Assembly: GCF_017876165.1 (NCBI RefSeq)
Contig: NZ_JAGINQ010000011.1
Span: 62,001-126,000, forward strand
Direction of reading: 5' to 3'
Length of the DNA stretch: 64,000 nucleotides
Origin: Azospirillum soli
Lineage (GTDB): Bacteria; Pseudomonadota; Alphaproteobacteria; Azospirillales; Azospirillaceae
Below the pieces are notes generated by a model that had not been told where the DNA came from, made no database searches, and saw nothing but the letters and a program-made list of their open reading frames with translations. Position 1 is the first letter of the stretch. Every line of letters starts with the position of its first letter. Shown piece by piece: positions 51,641 through 60,230 of the stretch. Position numbers and translations under genes: made by a program.

Positions 51641-51957
51641 TGACGTGGTCCCCGGTTCCCGGACGGTCGGATAAGCTTGGTTCGCCCACGCGTAAGAACG
51701 GACCCGATGACGGGAAAACGGAAGCGATTTCGGGTGGAGTTCAAGGCGAAGGTGGCGCCGGCGGCGATCCGGGGCGAGCCGACGGTGTCGCGGCTCGTCG
51801 CCAGGCACGGAGTGCGCCACGACAAGACCGACCGGCCGCACTCCGCGCTCAGTGGCAGACCCCTGGGCGAGGTCTATCAGGGCAGCCCGGATCGGATCAG
51901 ATTGGCGGCATGTCACGAACCGGAACCAAGCCTGTCCGGGAAACGGGGACCACCTCA
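51641..51957 (+). mobile_element. Internally deleted IS3-family element with intact terminal repeats
   Basis: A 317-bp element with long terminal inverted repeats. The left end starts TGACGTGGTCCCCGG and the right end, on the other strand, TGAGGTGGTCCCCGT; they match at about 23 of 26 positions. Between them lies an OrfA start joined directly to an OrfB end. No clear target duplication is visible. It is MITE-like and could move only with a transposase in trans. It forms the right border of the VWA/tubulin-like island. Confidence 0.75.
51707..51910 (+). pseudogene. Fused OrfA/OrfB transposase remnant
   Basis: The frame from ATG 51707 reads MTGKRKRFRVEFKAKVAPAA, an OrfA-type N-terminus, goes on through a partial HTH (LVARHGVRH) and passes directly into DKTDRPHSALSGRPLGEVY, the conserved OrfB C-terminal motif. 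The whole DDE catalytic core is missing. The open frame runs on past the element to about 52120, but that part is not transposase. Confidence 0.75.
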
Positions 51958-52009
51958 CTCATGCTCAGGGATCTGCCACGAACAGCACCCGCCAGCCAAC
52001 CTGACAGTG

Positions 52010-52825
52010 CTACCGCCCAGTCCAGACCGGGGAGCGCTTCTCAAGGAAGGCTGCGATGCCCTCTTGGTAATCGGCGGACAGATAGCAGCGGCGGAGCAAA
52101 TCGTTGTCGCCGTCCGGCGGTAGTCCATGATCGCGCAACCGCCGCAACGCTTCGCGTGTCGTCCACAGGGTGAGAGGGGCGAGCGTCGCGAGTTCCTCCG
52201 CGATGGTCTGGGTGCGGTCGGCCAGTTCTTCTTCCGGAACGATGGTGCGCAGGGCGCCGGTGCCGGCCAGATCCTCAGCGGTGAGCAGGCGGGCGCTGAA
52301 GATCATTTCCTTGGTCCGCGCGGTGCCGAGAATGGCCTCCAGCCGCGCCAGGTTCTTGATGCTCAGGCAATTGCCGACGGTGCGGGCGATCGGGAAACCG
52401 AAGCGGATGGACGGGGACGCGATGCGCACGTCGCAGCAGGCCGCGAGCAACGCCCCCTCTCCGACGCACGCGCCGGCCAGCGCCGCGATGGTCGGGACGC
52501 GGACGGCCTCCAGGGCCATCGCCGCTTCCTCGGCCCGGTCCTCCAGGATGGTGTAGTCCTCGGGCGTCTTGACGCTTTGCAGGCAGGACAGGTCGGCGCC
52601 GGCCATGAAGGCGGGCTTGTCGCCGCGGGCGCCGGTCAGCACCAGCGCCTTTACCTCGGGGTCGCCGTTGACCTCACGGCAGATTTCGAGCAGGCGGTCC
52701 TCCATCCACGGCGTTATGGCGTTGCGCGCCTTGGGCCGGTTGAAGATCACCCATTGGACGGCGCCGCGCCGCTCGGTCAGGATTTCGGGCTCGGCGTCGG
52801 CGACACCGGTCATTGCGGTGGTCAT
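52010..52825 (-). CDS. Enoyl-CoA hydratase/isomerase family protein
   Basis: 271 residues, crotonase fold: VIFNRPKARNAITPWM, FMAGADLS forming the CoA oxyanion loop, and a second glycine-rich segment AALAGACVGEGALLAACCDVRIAS. The usual Glu at the first catalytic position of enoyl-CoA hydratases appears as Glu in VGEG; the second is not obvious, so hydratase, isomerase or hydrolase remain possible. It is the last gene of the minus catabolic operon, 31 nt after the ABC ATPase, and acts on a CoA thioester in the cytoplasm. Confidence 0.83.
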   Translation of the reverse strand: MTTAMTGVADAEPEILTERRGAVQWVIFNRPKARNAITPWMEDRLLEICREVNGDPEVKALVLTGARGDKPAFMAGADLSCLQSVKTPEDYTILEDRAEEAAMALEAVRVPTIAALAGACVGEGALLAACCDVRIASPSIRFGFPIARTVGNCLSIKNLARLEAILGTARTKEMIFSARLLTAEDLAGTGALRTIVPEEELADRTQTIAEELATLAPLTLWTTREALRRLRDHGLPPDGDNDLLRRCYLSADYQEGIAAFLEKRSPVWTGR

Positions 52826-52856
52826 CGTGTGGGATTTCCTTGAAACGGGGCGGGAG

Positions 52857-53939
52857 TCAGGCGGCTGGATCCAGGATCTGGCACGCCTCGATTGGGAGAT
52901 GGACGGTCACCGCGGTGCCCGGACCGTAGCACTGCGACGGCGGAACAAAGGCGCGCAGCGTCCGCTCGCCGCCGACGTCCACCAGCACGTCGCGATATTC
53001 GCCAAGGTAGGCGGAGCGCAGGATGGTGCCGGGCAGGACGTTGCACGGAATGCCGGGATCGGCGTCCCGGCCGCTCTCGCCCAGCCGGACCTGCGACGGC
53101 CGCACGCAGAGCGATACCCCGCCGCCGCGTTCGGCGCCGCTGCGGTCGGGCGCGGTCAGCACGCGATCGCCGACGCGGATGGCGCCCTGGCCCTCGCTGG
53201 TCCCGATCAGCTCGTTGTTGGCGCCGATGAACTTTGCGACGAAGGCATTGGACGGTCGTTCGAAGATCTCCTCCGGCGAGCTGAGCTGCTGGAGGTGGCC
53301 CGACTTCATGACGGCGATGCGGTCGGCGGTGACTAGTGCCTCCGACTGGTCGTGGGTGACGTACACCGTGGTGATGCCCAGCAGGTCATGGACCTGCCGG
53401 ATCTCGAACCGCATTTCCTCGCGCAGGTGGGCGTCGAGATTGGACAGCGGCTCGTCGAGCAGGAGGATGCGTGGCTCCACGGCCAGCGCGCGGGCCAGCG
53501 CCACGCGCTGCTGTTGGCCGCCGGACAGCTCCGACGGGTAGCGGTCGCGCAAGGCCTCCAGCCGCACGGTGCGAAGCGCGCGGTCCAGGCGCTCGGCGAT
53601 CTCGGCCTTGGGCAAGCGGCGGATCGCCAGGCCGAAGGCGACGTTTTCCGCCACGGTCTTGTGCGGCCACACCGCGTAGTTCTGGAACACCAGGGAAATG
53701 CCGCGCTTCTCCGGCGGCAGCACCCCGCGCGACGACGACAGCAGCACGTCGTCGGCCCAGATCTCGCCCTCGGTCGGCGCCTCGAAGCCGGCGAGGAGCT
53801 GGAGCGTGGTGGACTTGCCGCAGCCCGACGGGCCGAGCAGAGCCAGCAGCGTGCCGTTGGGCACCTGAAGGTCGATTCCGTGCAGCGCGGTGTAGCTGCC
53901 GAAGGACTTGCGGAGATTTTTGATGCGGATCCCGCTCAT
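52857..53939 (-). CDS. ABC transporter ATPase (FbpC/PotA-like importer)
   Basis: 360 residues: Walker A GPSGCGKST, Q-loop FQNYAVWPH, signature LSGGQQQRVALARAL, Walker B RILLLDEPLSNLD, H-loop YVTHDQSEAL, and a C-terminal TOBE-type regulatory domain (about 245-355). It belongs to the Fe3+/spermidine/2-aminoethylphosphonate group of importers. It overlaps the permease gene by 4 nt, and the binding protein gene is upstream, so the three form one importer. Confidence 0.88.
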   Translation of the reverse strand: MSGIRIKNLRKSFGSYTALHGIDLQVPNGTLLALLGPSGCGKSTTLQLLAGFEAPTEGEIWADDVLLSSSRGVLPPEKRGISLVFQNYAVWPHKTVAENVAFGLAIRRLPKAEIAERLDRALRTVRLEALRDRYPSELSGGQQQRVALARALAVEPRILLLDEPLSNLDAHLREEMRFEIRQVHDLLGITTVYVTHDQSEALVTADRIAVMKSGHLQQLSSPEEIFERPSNAFVAKFIGANNELIGTSEGQGAIRVGDRVLTAPDRSGAERGGGVSLCVRPSQVRLGESGRDADPGIPCNVLPGTILRSAYLGEYRDVLVDVGGERTLRAFVPPSQCYGPGTAVTVHLPIEACQILDPAA

Positions 53940-55717
53940 GCTGGGACGACTCCTGCCGCTTCGGCGGCCTTACGGGATGTGCGACGCGCGCCGGTCAGTT
54001 GCGCCAGGGGGCGGGCGACCGCCACCAGCAGCAGCGTCATCAGGAGGAGGAGAACGCTCATGGCGCAGACGGCCTCGTAGTTGCCGCCGTCCTTGGCGTT
54101 GTAGATGAGGGTGGTCATCACGTTGGTCTTGGGCGTGATGAGGAAGACGGCGACCGACAGCTCGCGGATGATCGGGATGAAGACCAGAAACCAGCCCGAC
54201 ACCAGCCCGCCGCCCATCAGCGGAACGGTGATGGACAGGAAGGTCCGGCCCTCCCCGGCGCCAAGGCTGCGGGCGGCGCGCTCCAGATCCGGCCCGATGC
54301 CCTTCAGGATCGCCCCACCGTGGGCGTAGGCGATGGGAAGGAAGGTCGCCGCGAAGGCCGCGATCAGCAGCATCGGCGTGCCATAGAGGTTCAAAGGCGC
54401 CCGCGTGTAGGCGGCGAAGAAACCGACCGACAGGACGATGCCGGGAATGATGATGGGAACCGTTGCCACCGCACCCAGGAGTCGGGCGCCCGGCATCATC
54501 CGCCGCTCCACGATGTAGGCGACCACCGTGCCGAGCGCGATGCAGAGCGTGGCCCCCAGCGTGGAGAAAAGCAGCGAGTTCACGATGGCGGTGAGCGTCT
54601 CGGAATTGCCGAACAGTGCCCACCAGTACCAATAGAGCGACAGGTTTTCCCACGACAGCCCCTGGCCCCAGGCGCGGGTCAGCGACACCAGCAGCAGCGC
54701 GGCGTAGGGCAGCAGAACCGAGAACAGCGGCATCAGAAGCGCGGCGAAGAACATCGGCCATCGGGCGCCGCCCAGATGGATCTGCCGTCCTGCCCGCGTC
54801 TTGCCGGAGATGGTGACGTACTGCTTGCGCCCCAGAATGCGGCGGCGCATCCAGAACAGCATGGCGGTGACCAGAAGCAGCGGCATGCAGTAGGCGGCGG
54901 CCATGAAGATCTCGGGCGGGAACTGCTGATAGAACTCGGCCAGCTTGGTTGTCACCACCGGGATTCCGGTCGGGGTCAGCAGGAAGGCCGGGACGCCGAA
55001 CAGCGTCAGCCCCTGGATGAAGGACAGGATGAAGCTGGCGATCACCGCCGGGGTGACGAGCGGGATGGTGATGCTGAGCATGGTGCGCAGCGTGCCCGAT
55101 CCCAGCGTGGCGGCGGCGTCCTCAAGCTCCACAGCCATCTCGTCCAGCGCGCTGGACACCATGGTGAAGCTGTAGGGGACGGTGTAGATGCCGCAGATGA
55201 AGATGGCGCCGGCCATCGAATAGATGTTCAACAGCGGCCCCGCGTCCGCGCCGGCCACCAAGCGCCACAGGGCGTTCAGCCAGCCCGAGTTGGGCGCGGC
55301 CAGCAGGATCCAGCCGGTCGCCCCGATGAAGGACGGGGTGACGAAGGCGGTCAGGGTCAGCACGCGGATGGTGCGCCGGAACGGCATGTCGGTGCGCGAC
55401 ACCAGCCAGGCCAGCGGGACACCGATTCCGATGGCGATCACCGCGGTCGCCACGGCCAGGATCAACGAGTTGACGAGAGGTTCGACAAGGTCGGCGGATT
55501 GGAAAGTCCGCGCGTAGTTGCCGAGTGTCCAGGCGCCGGAAAGATCGTCGTGAAAGCTGTTGTAGAGAACCCAGCCGAAGGGCTGGACCACCAGCAGGAT
55601 AAGAAGAAGGACGACGGCGCCGAAGACTGCGGTCTTGACGAGCGGCACACGGGGCATCATCGGCCGTGCCGCCGCGTCCGGTGTGCTGCCTTCACGGCTG
55701 GTTGAGATGACCCCCAT
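53936..55717 (-). CDS. ABC transporter permease, fused two-domain (FbpB-like)
   Basis: 593 residues with about twelve hydrophobic segments in two homologous halves, each with an EAA-type loop before the last helices (ELEDAAATLGSGTLRTMLSITIP-like and DLERAARSLGAGEGRTFLSIT). Fused permeases of this kind occur in Fe3+ and aminoethylphosphonate importers. It sits between the solute-binding protein and ATPase genes and carries the same substrate. Confidence 0.87.
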   Translation of the reverse strand: MGVISTSREGSTPDAAARPMMPRVPLVKTAVFGAVVLLLILLVVQPFGWVLYNSFHDDLSGAWTLGNYARTFQSADLVEPLVNSLILAVATAVIAIGIGVPLAWLVSRTDMPFRRTIRVLTLTAFVTPSFIGATGWILLAAPNSGWLNALWRLVAGADAGPLLNIYSMAGAIFICGIYTVPYSFTMVSSALDEMAVELEDAAATLGSGTLRTMLSITIPLVTPAVIASFILSFIQGLTLFGVPAFLLTPTGIPVVTTKLAEFYQQFPPEIFMAAAYCMPLLLVTAMLFWMRRRILGRKQYVTISGKTRAGRQIHLGGARWPMFFAALLMPLFSVLLPYAALLLVSLTRAWGQGLSWENLSLYWYWWALFGNSETLTAIVNSLLFSTLGATLCIALGTVVAYIVERRMMPGARLLGAVATVPIIIPGIVLSVGFFAAYTRAPLNLYGTPMLLIAAFAATFLPIAYAHGGAILKGIGPDLERAARSLGAGEGRTFLSITVPLMGGGLVSGWFLVFIPIIRELSVAVFLITPKTNVMTTLIYNAKDGGNYEAVCAMSVLLLLMTLLLVAVARPLAQLTGARRTSRKAAEAAGVVPA

Positions 55718-55814
55718 AGGGTTCGCCTCCCTTGGTTCAAGGAGCGGTCGCGAAGGACCGTCTGGAAACCCGACCCCGGCCGGGCAGCGCGTGGAGCCCG
55801 TCCGGCCGGGGAGA

Positions 55815-55840
55815 GCGCCCCCGCAAGCTGGCGGGAGCGC
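55815..55840 (-). terminator. Hairpin between binding protein and permease genes
   Basis: GCGCTCCCGC and GCGGGGGCGC (minus strand) pair over 10 positions, allowing one G-T pair, around a 6-nt loop. It begins 3 nt after the binding-protein stop. Such hairpins often protect the binding-protein message or partly stop transcription before the permease gene. No T-run follows. Confidence 0.5.
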
Positions 55841-55843
55841 CGG

Positions 55844-56905
55844 TCAGCGCACCAGTTCCTTCCACTTGGCGATGCCTTCCGCAACTTCCGGGCCGAGGTC
55901 ATCGCCGGTGTTGCGGTACCATTTCAGCTGGTCCAGCGACCGGCCTTCGGCCCAGGCGACGTCCTTGCGCAGGGTCGGCCAGAAGTTCTTCTGAAGGATT
56001 TGCGAAACTTCCTTCGAATAGAGGAAGTTCGTGAAGAGGCGGGCGGCGTTCGGGTGCGGCGCCTTGGCCAGCACGCCGGTGACGCCCAGGTTCAGGATGG
56101 CGTCGTCGGACGGGGCCACGACATCGATCGGGTTGCCCGCGGCCTTCTGGGTCAGCGTATAGCTGAAGGGCGCGCCGGACCCGACGACGCGCTCGCCGGA
56201 CAGGATGTCGGTCACCGTATCGACGTTCGACTGGCCAACCTTCGGCTTCTGCTTGCCGAAGGCCCGAAGGAAGTCGTCGCCGTACTTGCGGCGGATCGCC
56301 ACCACCCAGTTCGCCACGTCGCCGGAGGAGGCCGGGCTGCCCGTGGTGATCTTGCCGTGCCACTGATCCTCAAGCAGCGCCTGCCAGCTGGTCGGCGGGG
56401 CGGAGACCTTGCGCGGCGCGTAGTTGATGCTGGTCAGGCTGATGGCGCCGACATGGTACATCATGTCCGGGTCGAGGTTTCGAAAGGCGTCCGGCAGATT
56501 CACCGCGTCGGCTGGTTCGAAGGATGCCAGGGCGCCGACCTTCTTCAGCTCGGTGTAGTGCAGCAGGTTGGTGGTGCCGAGGGAGTCGCATTCGTACACG
56601 CCGTTCTGCAACTCCATCCGCAGGCGGGTGTAGACGGTCTGCGACGCCTGGCGGAGCAGGTTGACATCGATGCCCGGATACTTCGCCTTGAAGGCGTCGC
56701 GGATCTCCTCCATCGTCTGCTGCTCATAGGAGCCCCAGTAGAGGGTCAGCTTGCCTTCCTTCTTGGCGGCGGCGTAGAGCGGATCGTCGGCGACCGAAGC
56801 CGCAGCGATGCGGGAGAAGGCCGCGCCGGCCAAGCCGCCCGACAGAAGGGCGGTGCCAACGAGGCCGGTCGTCTTCAGCAGCCGGCGGCGAGAGAATTCC
56901 ATCAT
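55844..56905 (-). CDS. ABC transporter solute-binding protein (Tat-exported, Fbp/AfuA-type)
   Basis: About 353 residues from ATG 56905, opening with a twin-arginine signal (SRRRLLKTTGLVGTALL). The mature part has the type-2 binding-protein pattern: GKLTLYWGSYEQQTMEEIRDAF, LRQASQTVYTRLRMEL, DSLGTTNLLHYTEL and a C-terminal AARLFTNFLYSKEVSQ segment. Its ligand could be iron, phosphonate or an organic acid; the neighbouring thioester pathway suggests an organic substrate (inference). An in-frame start at 56959 has no ribosome site. The gene lies 69 nt after the SDR gene. Confidence 0.85.
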   Translation of the reverse strand: MMEFSRRRLLKTTGLVGTALLSGGLAGAAFSRIAAASVADDPLYAAAKKEGKLTLYWGSYEQQTMEEIRDAFKAKYPGIDVNLLRQASQTVYTRLRMELQNGVYECDSLGTTNLLHYTELKKVGALASFEPADAVNLPDAFRNLDPDMMYHVGAISLTSINYAPRKVSAPPTSWQALLEDQWHGKITTGSPASSGDVANWVVAIRRKYGDDFLRAFGKQKPKVGQSNVDTVTDILSGERVVGSGAPFSYTLTQKAAGNPIDVVAPSDDAILNLGVTGVLAKAPHPNAARLFTNFLYSKEVSQILQKNFWPTLRKDVAWAEGRSLDQLKWYRNTGDDLGPEVAEGIAKWKELVR

Positions 56906-56974
56906 GGTGCATTTCCCTGTTCTGTGTTGTGGAGTCGCCTTTTCGGCGTTGTCGTTCACTCGGGCGAAGTCGGG

Positions 56975-57745
56975 TCAGTAGTCGCCGGTGGTCGCTCCCC
57001 CATCCGCGATGATGGTCTGGCCGGTGACATAGGCCGCGTCGTCGGACGCCAGGAAGGCGACGACGGCGGCGATCTCCTCGGGCTTGCCCAGGCGGCCGAT
57101 GGGGGTCTTCTCCAGCCATTGGGATCGCACCGCGTCCGGCACGCCCTCGACGATGGCGGTTTCGACCACGCCCGGCGCGACCGCGTTGACCAGGATGCCC
57201 CGGCGGGCTCCCTCCAGCGCGGCGGTGCGGGTGAGCCCGACCACCCCCGCCTTGGACGCCGAATAGTTGGCTTGTCCGAAGGTGCCGAGGATGGCGGTGG
57301 ACGCTATGTTGACGATGCGCCCCCAGCCGCGGTTGCCGACCAGCTGAAAGGCCGTCTGGCAGCCGAGCCAAGTGCCGCGCAGGTTGACGTCGATGACCGC
57401 GCTCCATTCGGCATCGGTCATCTTGGCCAGCGAGCGGTCGCGCACGATGCCGGCGACGTTGACCATGATGTCCACGCCCCGGAAGGCGTCGGGCAGGCAG
57501 GAAACGGCGGTCTCCCAACTCGCGCGGTCGGCCACGTTCAGCGCGACCGCGTGGGCCTGCGCCCCGGTGCCGCGCAGCGCGGCGGCAACGGCTTCGGCCG
57601 CGTTCTCTCCGATGTCGGCGACGACGACCGCCGCACCCTCCGCCGCCAGCCGCTCGCAGACCGCGTGGCCGATGCCGCCACCGCCGCCGGTCACGAAGGC
57701 GATGTGCCCGGCCAGGCGCCGGCTCATGGTTCCGGCGGCGCTCAT
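56975..57745 (-). CDS. Short-chain dehydrogenase/reductase (FabG-like)
   Basis: 256 residues: cofactor site TGGGGGIGHAV, NVAGIVRDR for the NAG region, catalytic Ser in NIASTAIL and YSASK (Tyr-x3-Lys), and C-terminal GQTIIADGGATTGDY. It is a probable NAD(P)-dependent 3-hydroxyacyl dehydrogenase of the thioester pathway encoded around it. The ATG at 57745 overlaps the MaoC stop by 4 nt; a start six codons later is possible. Confidence 0.87.
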   Translation of the reverse strand: MSAAGTMSRRLAGHIAFVTGGGGGIGHAVCERLAAEGAAVVVADIGENAAEAVAAALRGTGAQAHAVALNVADRASWETAVSCLPDAFRGVDIMVNVAGIVRDRSLAKMTDAEWSAVIDVNLRGTWLGCQTAFQLVGNRGWGRIVNIASTAILGTFGQANYSASKAGVVGLTRTAALEGARRGILVNAVAPGVVETAIVEGVPDAVRSQWLEKTPIGRLGKPEEIAAVVAFLASDDAAYVTGQTIIADGGATTGDY

Positions 57746-58191
57746 GCGTCGTTCTCCCGGCGCGCGACGGAGAACACGTCCTCGCCCTCCTGCACCGTGT
57801 CGCCGCGCTGGTTCTTCACGGAGGTGGCGACGCGGACGATGCCCCGGTCGGGTTTGGAGGCGCTGGGCCGCACCTCCAGGATCTCGGCCTCGTAATGGAC
57901 GGTGTCGCCGGCGAAGACCGGGCCAACGAAGCGGCGCCGCGTTTCCAGGAAGGCGAGGATCGCCCAGTCGTCGATGCTGGAACGCAGGCCGGTGCTGAGC
58001 GAATGGGTCAGCATTCCGTGGGCGATGGTGCGCCCGAAGCCGTTGGCCTTCGCGGCCTCCGCGTCCATGTGGAGCGGGTTGAAGTCGCCGGTTAGCCCGG
58101 CGAACCAGACGATGTGCGCCTCGGTGACGGTGACGCGGGTGGAATGCGTCCGGGCGCCCGGTTGAATGTCGTCGAGATACAGGGTGGTCAT
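57742..58191 (-). CDS. MaoC-like (R)-enoyl-CoA hydratase
   Basis: 149 residues, single hot-dog domain. Catalytic motif FAGLTGDFNPLHMDAEAAK, with Asp and His of the MaoC/PhaJ family, then IAHGMLTHSLSTG and FVGPVFAGDTVHYEAEI. It adds water to 2-enoyl-CoA. It overlaps the DUF35 gene by 4 nt (ATGA) and the SDR gene by 4 nt. Confidence 0.87.
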   Translation of the reverse strand: MTTLYLDDIQPGARTHSTRVTVTEAHIVWFAGLTGDFNPLHMDAEAAKANGFGRTIAHGMLTHSLSTGLRSSIDDWAILAFLETRRRFVGPVFAGDTVHYEAEILEVRPSASKPDRGIVRVATSVKNQRGDTVQEGEDVFSVARRENDA

Positions 58192-58616
58192 GCTTCGATT
58201 CCTTGGGCGGCGGTCCTCGGGCGGAACACCGGAAGGCTGGTGGAGTCGTCCAGGCTGTGGAACGCCACGGCGAGCGGCAGGCCGGCCCGCAGGTCGTTCT
58301 CTGCGATCCCTTCGACGCGGGAGAACACGGTGACTCCCTCCTCCAGCCGGATCAGGGCGCAGACGTAGGGATCGCCCGGCTGGTTGCCCCGGTGGACGAC
58401 GGAGTGGCTGAGCAGTTCGCCGCGCCCGCTTGCCTCGACCCATTCCGGGCGGGCGTGGGGGGCGTGGATGGAGTGGGCGCGCGGGTACCACTGGTACCGC
58501 CCCGTTTCCGGGCAGCGCTGGATCAGGAAGCGGCCTTCGCGCGCCGCCTCCCAGAAGGGGGCGGAGGTCTCGTCCTGGACGGGCAAGGTGAACATGGCGG
58601 TCGTCGGGGCGGTCAT
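58188..58616 (-). CDS. DUF35 OB-fold protein, thiolase partner
   Basis: 142 residues. The DUF35 pattern is recognisable: AREGRFLIQRCPETGRYQWYPRA, then PYVCALIRLEEGVTVFSRVEG and LPLAVAFHS. The N-terminal rubredoxin-like zinc ribbon normally has four Cys; only one Cys remains here, so zinc is probably not bound. In related systems these proteins complex with non-decarboxylating thiolases and MaoC hydratases, the two flanking genes here. Confidence 0.82.
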   Translation of the reverse strand: MTAPTTAMFTLPVQDETSAPFWEAAREGRFLIQRCPETGRYQWYPRAHSIHAPHARPEWVEASGRGELLSHSVVHRGNQPGDPYVCALIRLEEGVTVFSRVEGIAENDLRAGLPLAVAFHSLDDSTSLPVFRPRTAAQGIEA

Positions 58617-58623
58617 CGGGCAC

Positions 58624-59790
58624 CTACACGGCGAGGATTGCGGTGGCGGCGGAGCAGAAGGTGCCGCCCAGCCCGTGGGCCATCGCGACCTTGGCGTCGG
58701 GCACCTGGACGCCCGGGCCTTCGCCGCGAAGCTGGCGGACGCTTTCGATCAGCGTGAAGATGCCGCGCTTGCCCGGATGGTTGGACGACAGGCCCCCGCC
58801 GTCGGTGTTGGACGGCAGGCGTCCGCCGAGCGTCAGGTTGCCGTCCGCGACGAAGGACCCGCTTTCGCCCCGCCCGCAGAACCCCAAATCCTCCAGCGCC
58901 AGCATGGGCGTGACGGTGAAGGCGTCATAGATCTGCGCGACGTCGATGTCGTCGTGGGTCACTCCCGCCATGGCGAAGGCGCGCGGGCCGGAGAGCGCCG
59001 CCGGGGTCTTCAGATCGTCGGGAATCTGGCTGTTCTGGGTGCGCGCCACGGCGGCGCCGTAACCCGCCAGATAGACCGGCTTCTTCTTGAGATCGCGCGC
59101 CCGTTCGCGGCTGGTCATCACGACGGCACCGCCGCCATCGGTCACCACGCAGCAGTCCAGCCGGTGCAGCGGCGATGCGATCATCGGCGAGGCCAGCACA
59201 TCGTCCACCGTGATCGGCTTGCGCAGCCGGGCGTGGGGATTCTGGATCGCGTGGTTGCGGAAGGTCACGGCAACCTGGGCCAGCTGCTCCGGCGTGGTGC
59301 CGTACAGGTCCATGTGACGGCGGGCGAACAGCCCGTAGGTGGAGATCAGCGTCGGCGCGTAGGGGATTTCGTACTGGCCGGGGCCGGCCGGAAAGACGAA
59401 GGGATCGAAGGACGGGGTGTTCAGCGGCCACCAGCGCGGGCAGGCGGCATAGCTGATGACGACCACCTCCGCGAGCCCGGTCGCGATGGCCGCGGCCGCC
59501 TGGCCGGCCTGCATGATGTAGGAGCAGCCGCCGACGTCGGTGCTGTTGACGTAGGTGGGCGTGATCCCGATGTATTCCGCGAGTTCGATCACGTCCATGG
59601 TGCCGCCGCCCTCGGCCCAGTCGCCGGAGGCCGCACACAGCCCGTCCACGTCCTTCAGCGCTAGCCCCGCGTCGTCCAGCGCCCCAAGAATGCAATCCAT
59701 CTGTAGGGCGAAGGGATGGACGCGCGGCGCATCCCTGCGTGTCGATTCAAAGGCGCCGACGATGGCGGTCTTGCCTGAAAGATCCATCAC
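58624..59790 (-). CDS. Thiolase-fold acetyl-CoA acetyltransferase-like protein (SCP-x type)
   Basis: 388 residues. N-terminal TAIVGAFESTRRDAPRVHP and LDDAGLALKDVDGLCAASGD are typical of the SCP-x/lipid-transfer thiolase group. C-terminal SSNHPGKRGIFTLIESVRQLRGEG and MAHGLGGTFCSAATAIL carry the active-site His and Cys regions. The first-site Cys appears in GGCSYIMQAGQ. It probably cleaves a beta-ketoacyl-CoA or acts as retro-aldolase. It is the first gene of the minus operon, followed 7 nt later by its usual DUF35 partner. Confidence 0.85.
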   Translation of the reverse strand: MMDLSGKTAIVGAFESTRRDAPRVHPFALQMDCILGALDDAGLALKDVDGLCAASGDWAEGGGTMDVIELAEYIGITPTYVNSTDVGGCSYIMQAGQAAAAIATGLAEVVVISYAACPRWWPLNTPSFDPFVFPAGPGQYEIPYAPTLISTYGLFARRHMDLYGTTPEQLAQVAVTFRNHAIQNPHARLRKPITVDDVLASPMIASPLHRLDCCVVTDGGGAVVMTSRERARDLKKKPVYLAGYGAAVARTQNSQIPDDLKTPAALSGPRAFAMAGVTHDDIDVAQIYDAFTVTPMLALEDLGFCGRGESGSFVADGNLTLGGRLPSNTDGGGLSSNHPGKRGIFTLIESVRQLRGEGPGVQVPDAKVAMAHGLGGTFCSAATAILAV

Positions 59791-60230
59791 CCGCAGGGTG
59801 TCCTTTCATGGTTGTGGAGGGCGCTTGACGCTGTCGCGACGCGGGTTGCGCGGTTCCGCTGGACAGGCGAAGAGAGTAAAGGATTCGCCCGCCTCGGAAA
59901 TCGCGAAGACTTTCCGAAGGCCCATAGAGGTTTCGATCGTGTCGATCCGTTTCCGGTAAATCAAAGAGTACCGGACATTGCTGGCGTCACAAGAAGAAAA
60001 AACGCTGCGGTCCGGTGCATGGAACGCACCAATAAGCCGATCGCCCAGCCCGGCGACCGGTGCGTTCCATGCACCGGATTGGGCCAAACTAAGTGATTGT
60101 TTTCCGGTCGGCGGGGCGCAAGCCTAGGACATCGCATTCCCGCCGCCGCCTGGGCCCGACGAGGTCCCTGCCGGGTGCGCGGCCCCGTTCGGCCCGACTT
60201 TCGGGTGTCCGGCAACCCAGAGGATCATTC
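59791..60230. other. Divergent intergenic control region
   Basis: 440 bp between the thiolase and CoA-transferase starts. It holds the 20-bp inverted repeat listed separately and otherwise nothing I can name. It must carry both promoters; a convincing -35/-10 pair was not found on either strand. Short open frames here have no coding features. Confidence 0.55.
60011..60078. promoter_or_regulatory. Perfect 20-bp inverted repeat, candidate operator pair
   Basis: Arms TCCGGTGCATGGAACGCACC (60011-60030) and its exact complement at 60059-60078 are 28 nt apart. Each arm itself contains a smaller inverted repeat, GGTGC-N7-GCACC, so two regulator sites face each other. It lies between the divergent thiolase and CoA-transferase operons. 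The LysR gene at 61541 is the natural candidate regulator. Confidence 0.65.

Noticed and set aside
51910..52123. Extended frame beyond the IS remnant as a novel protein
   Set aside because: It runs through the IS terminal repeat and into the antisense end of the enoyl-CoA hydratase gene; no start or domain of its own.
53999..55705. Plus-strand open frame of 568 codons opposite the permease
   Set aside because: Composition is Gln/His/Gly/Arg-rich and antisense to a clear two-domain ABC permease.
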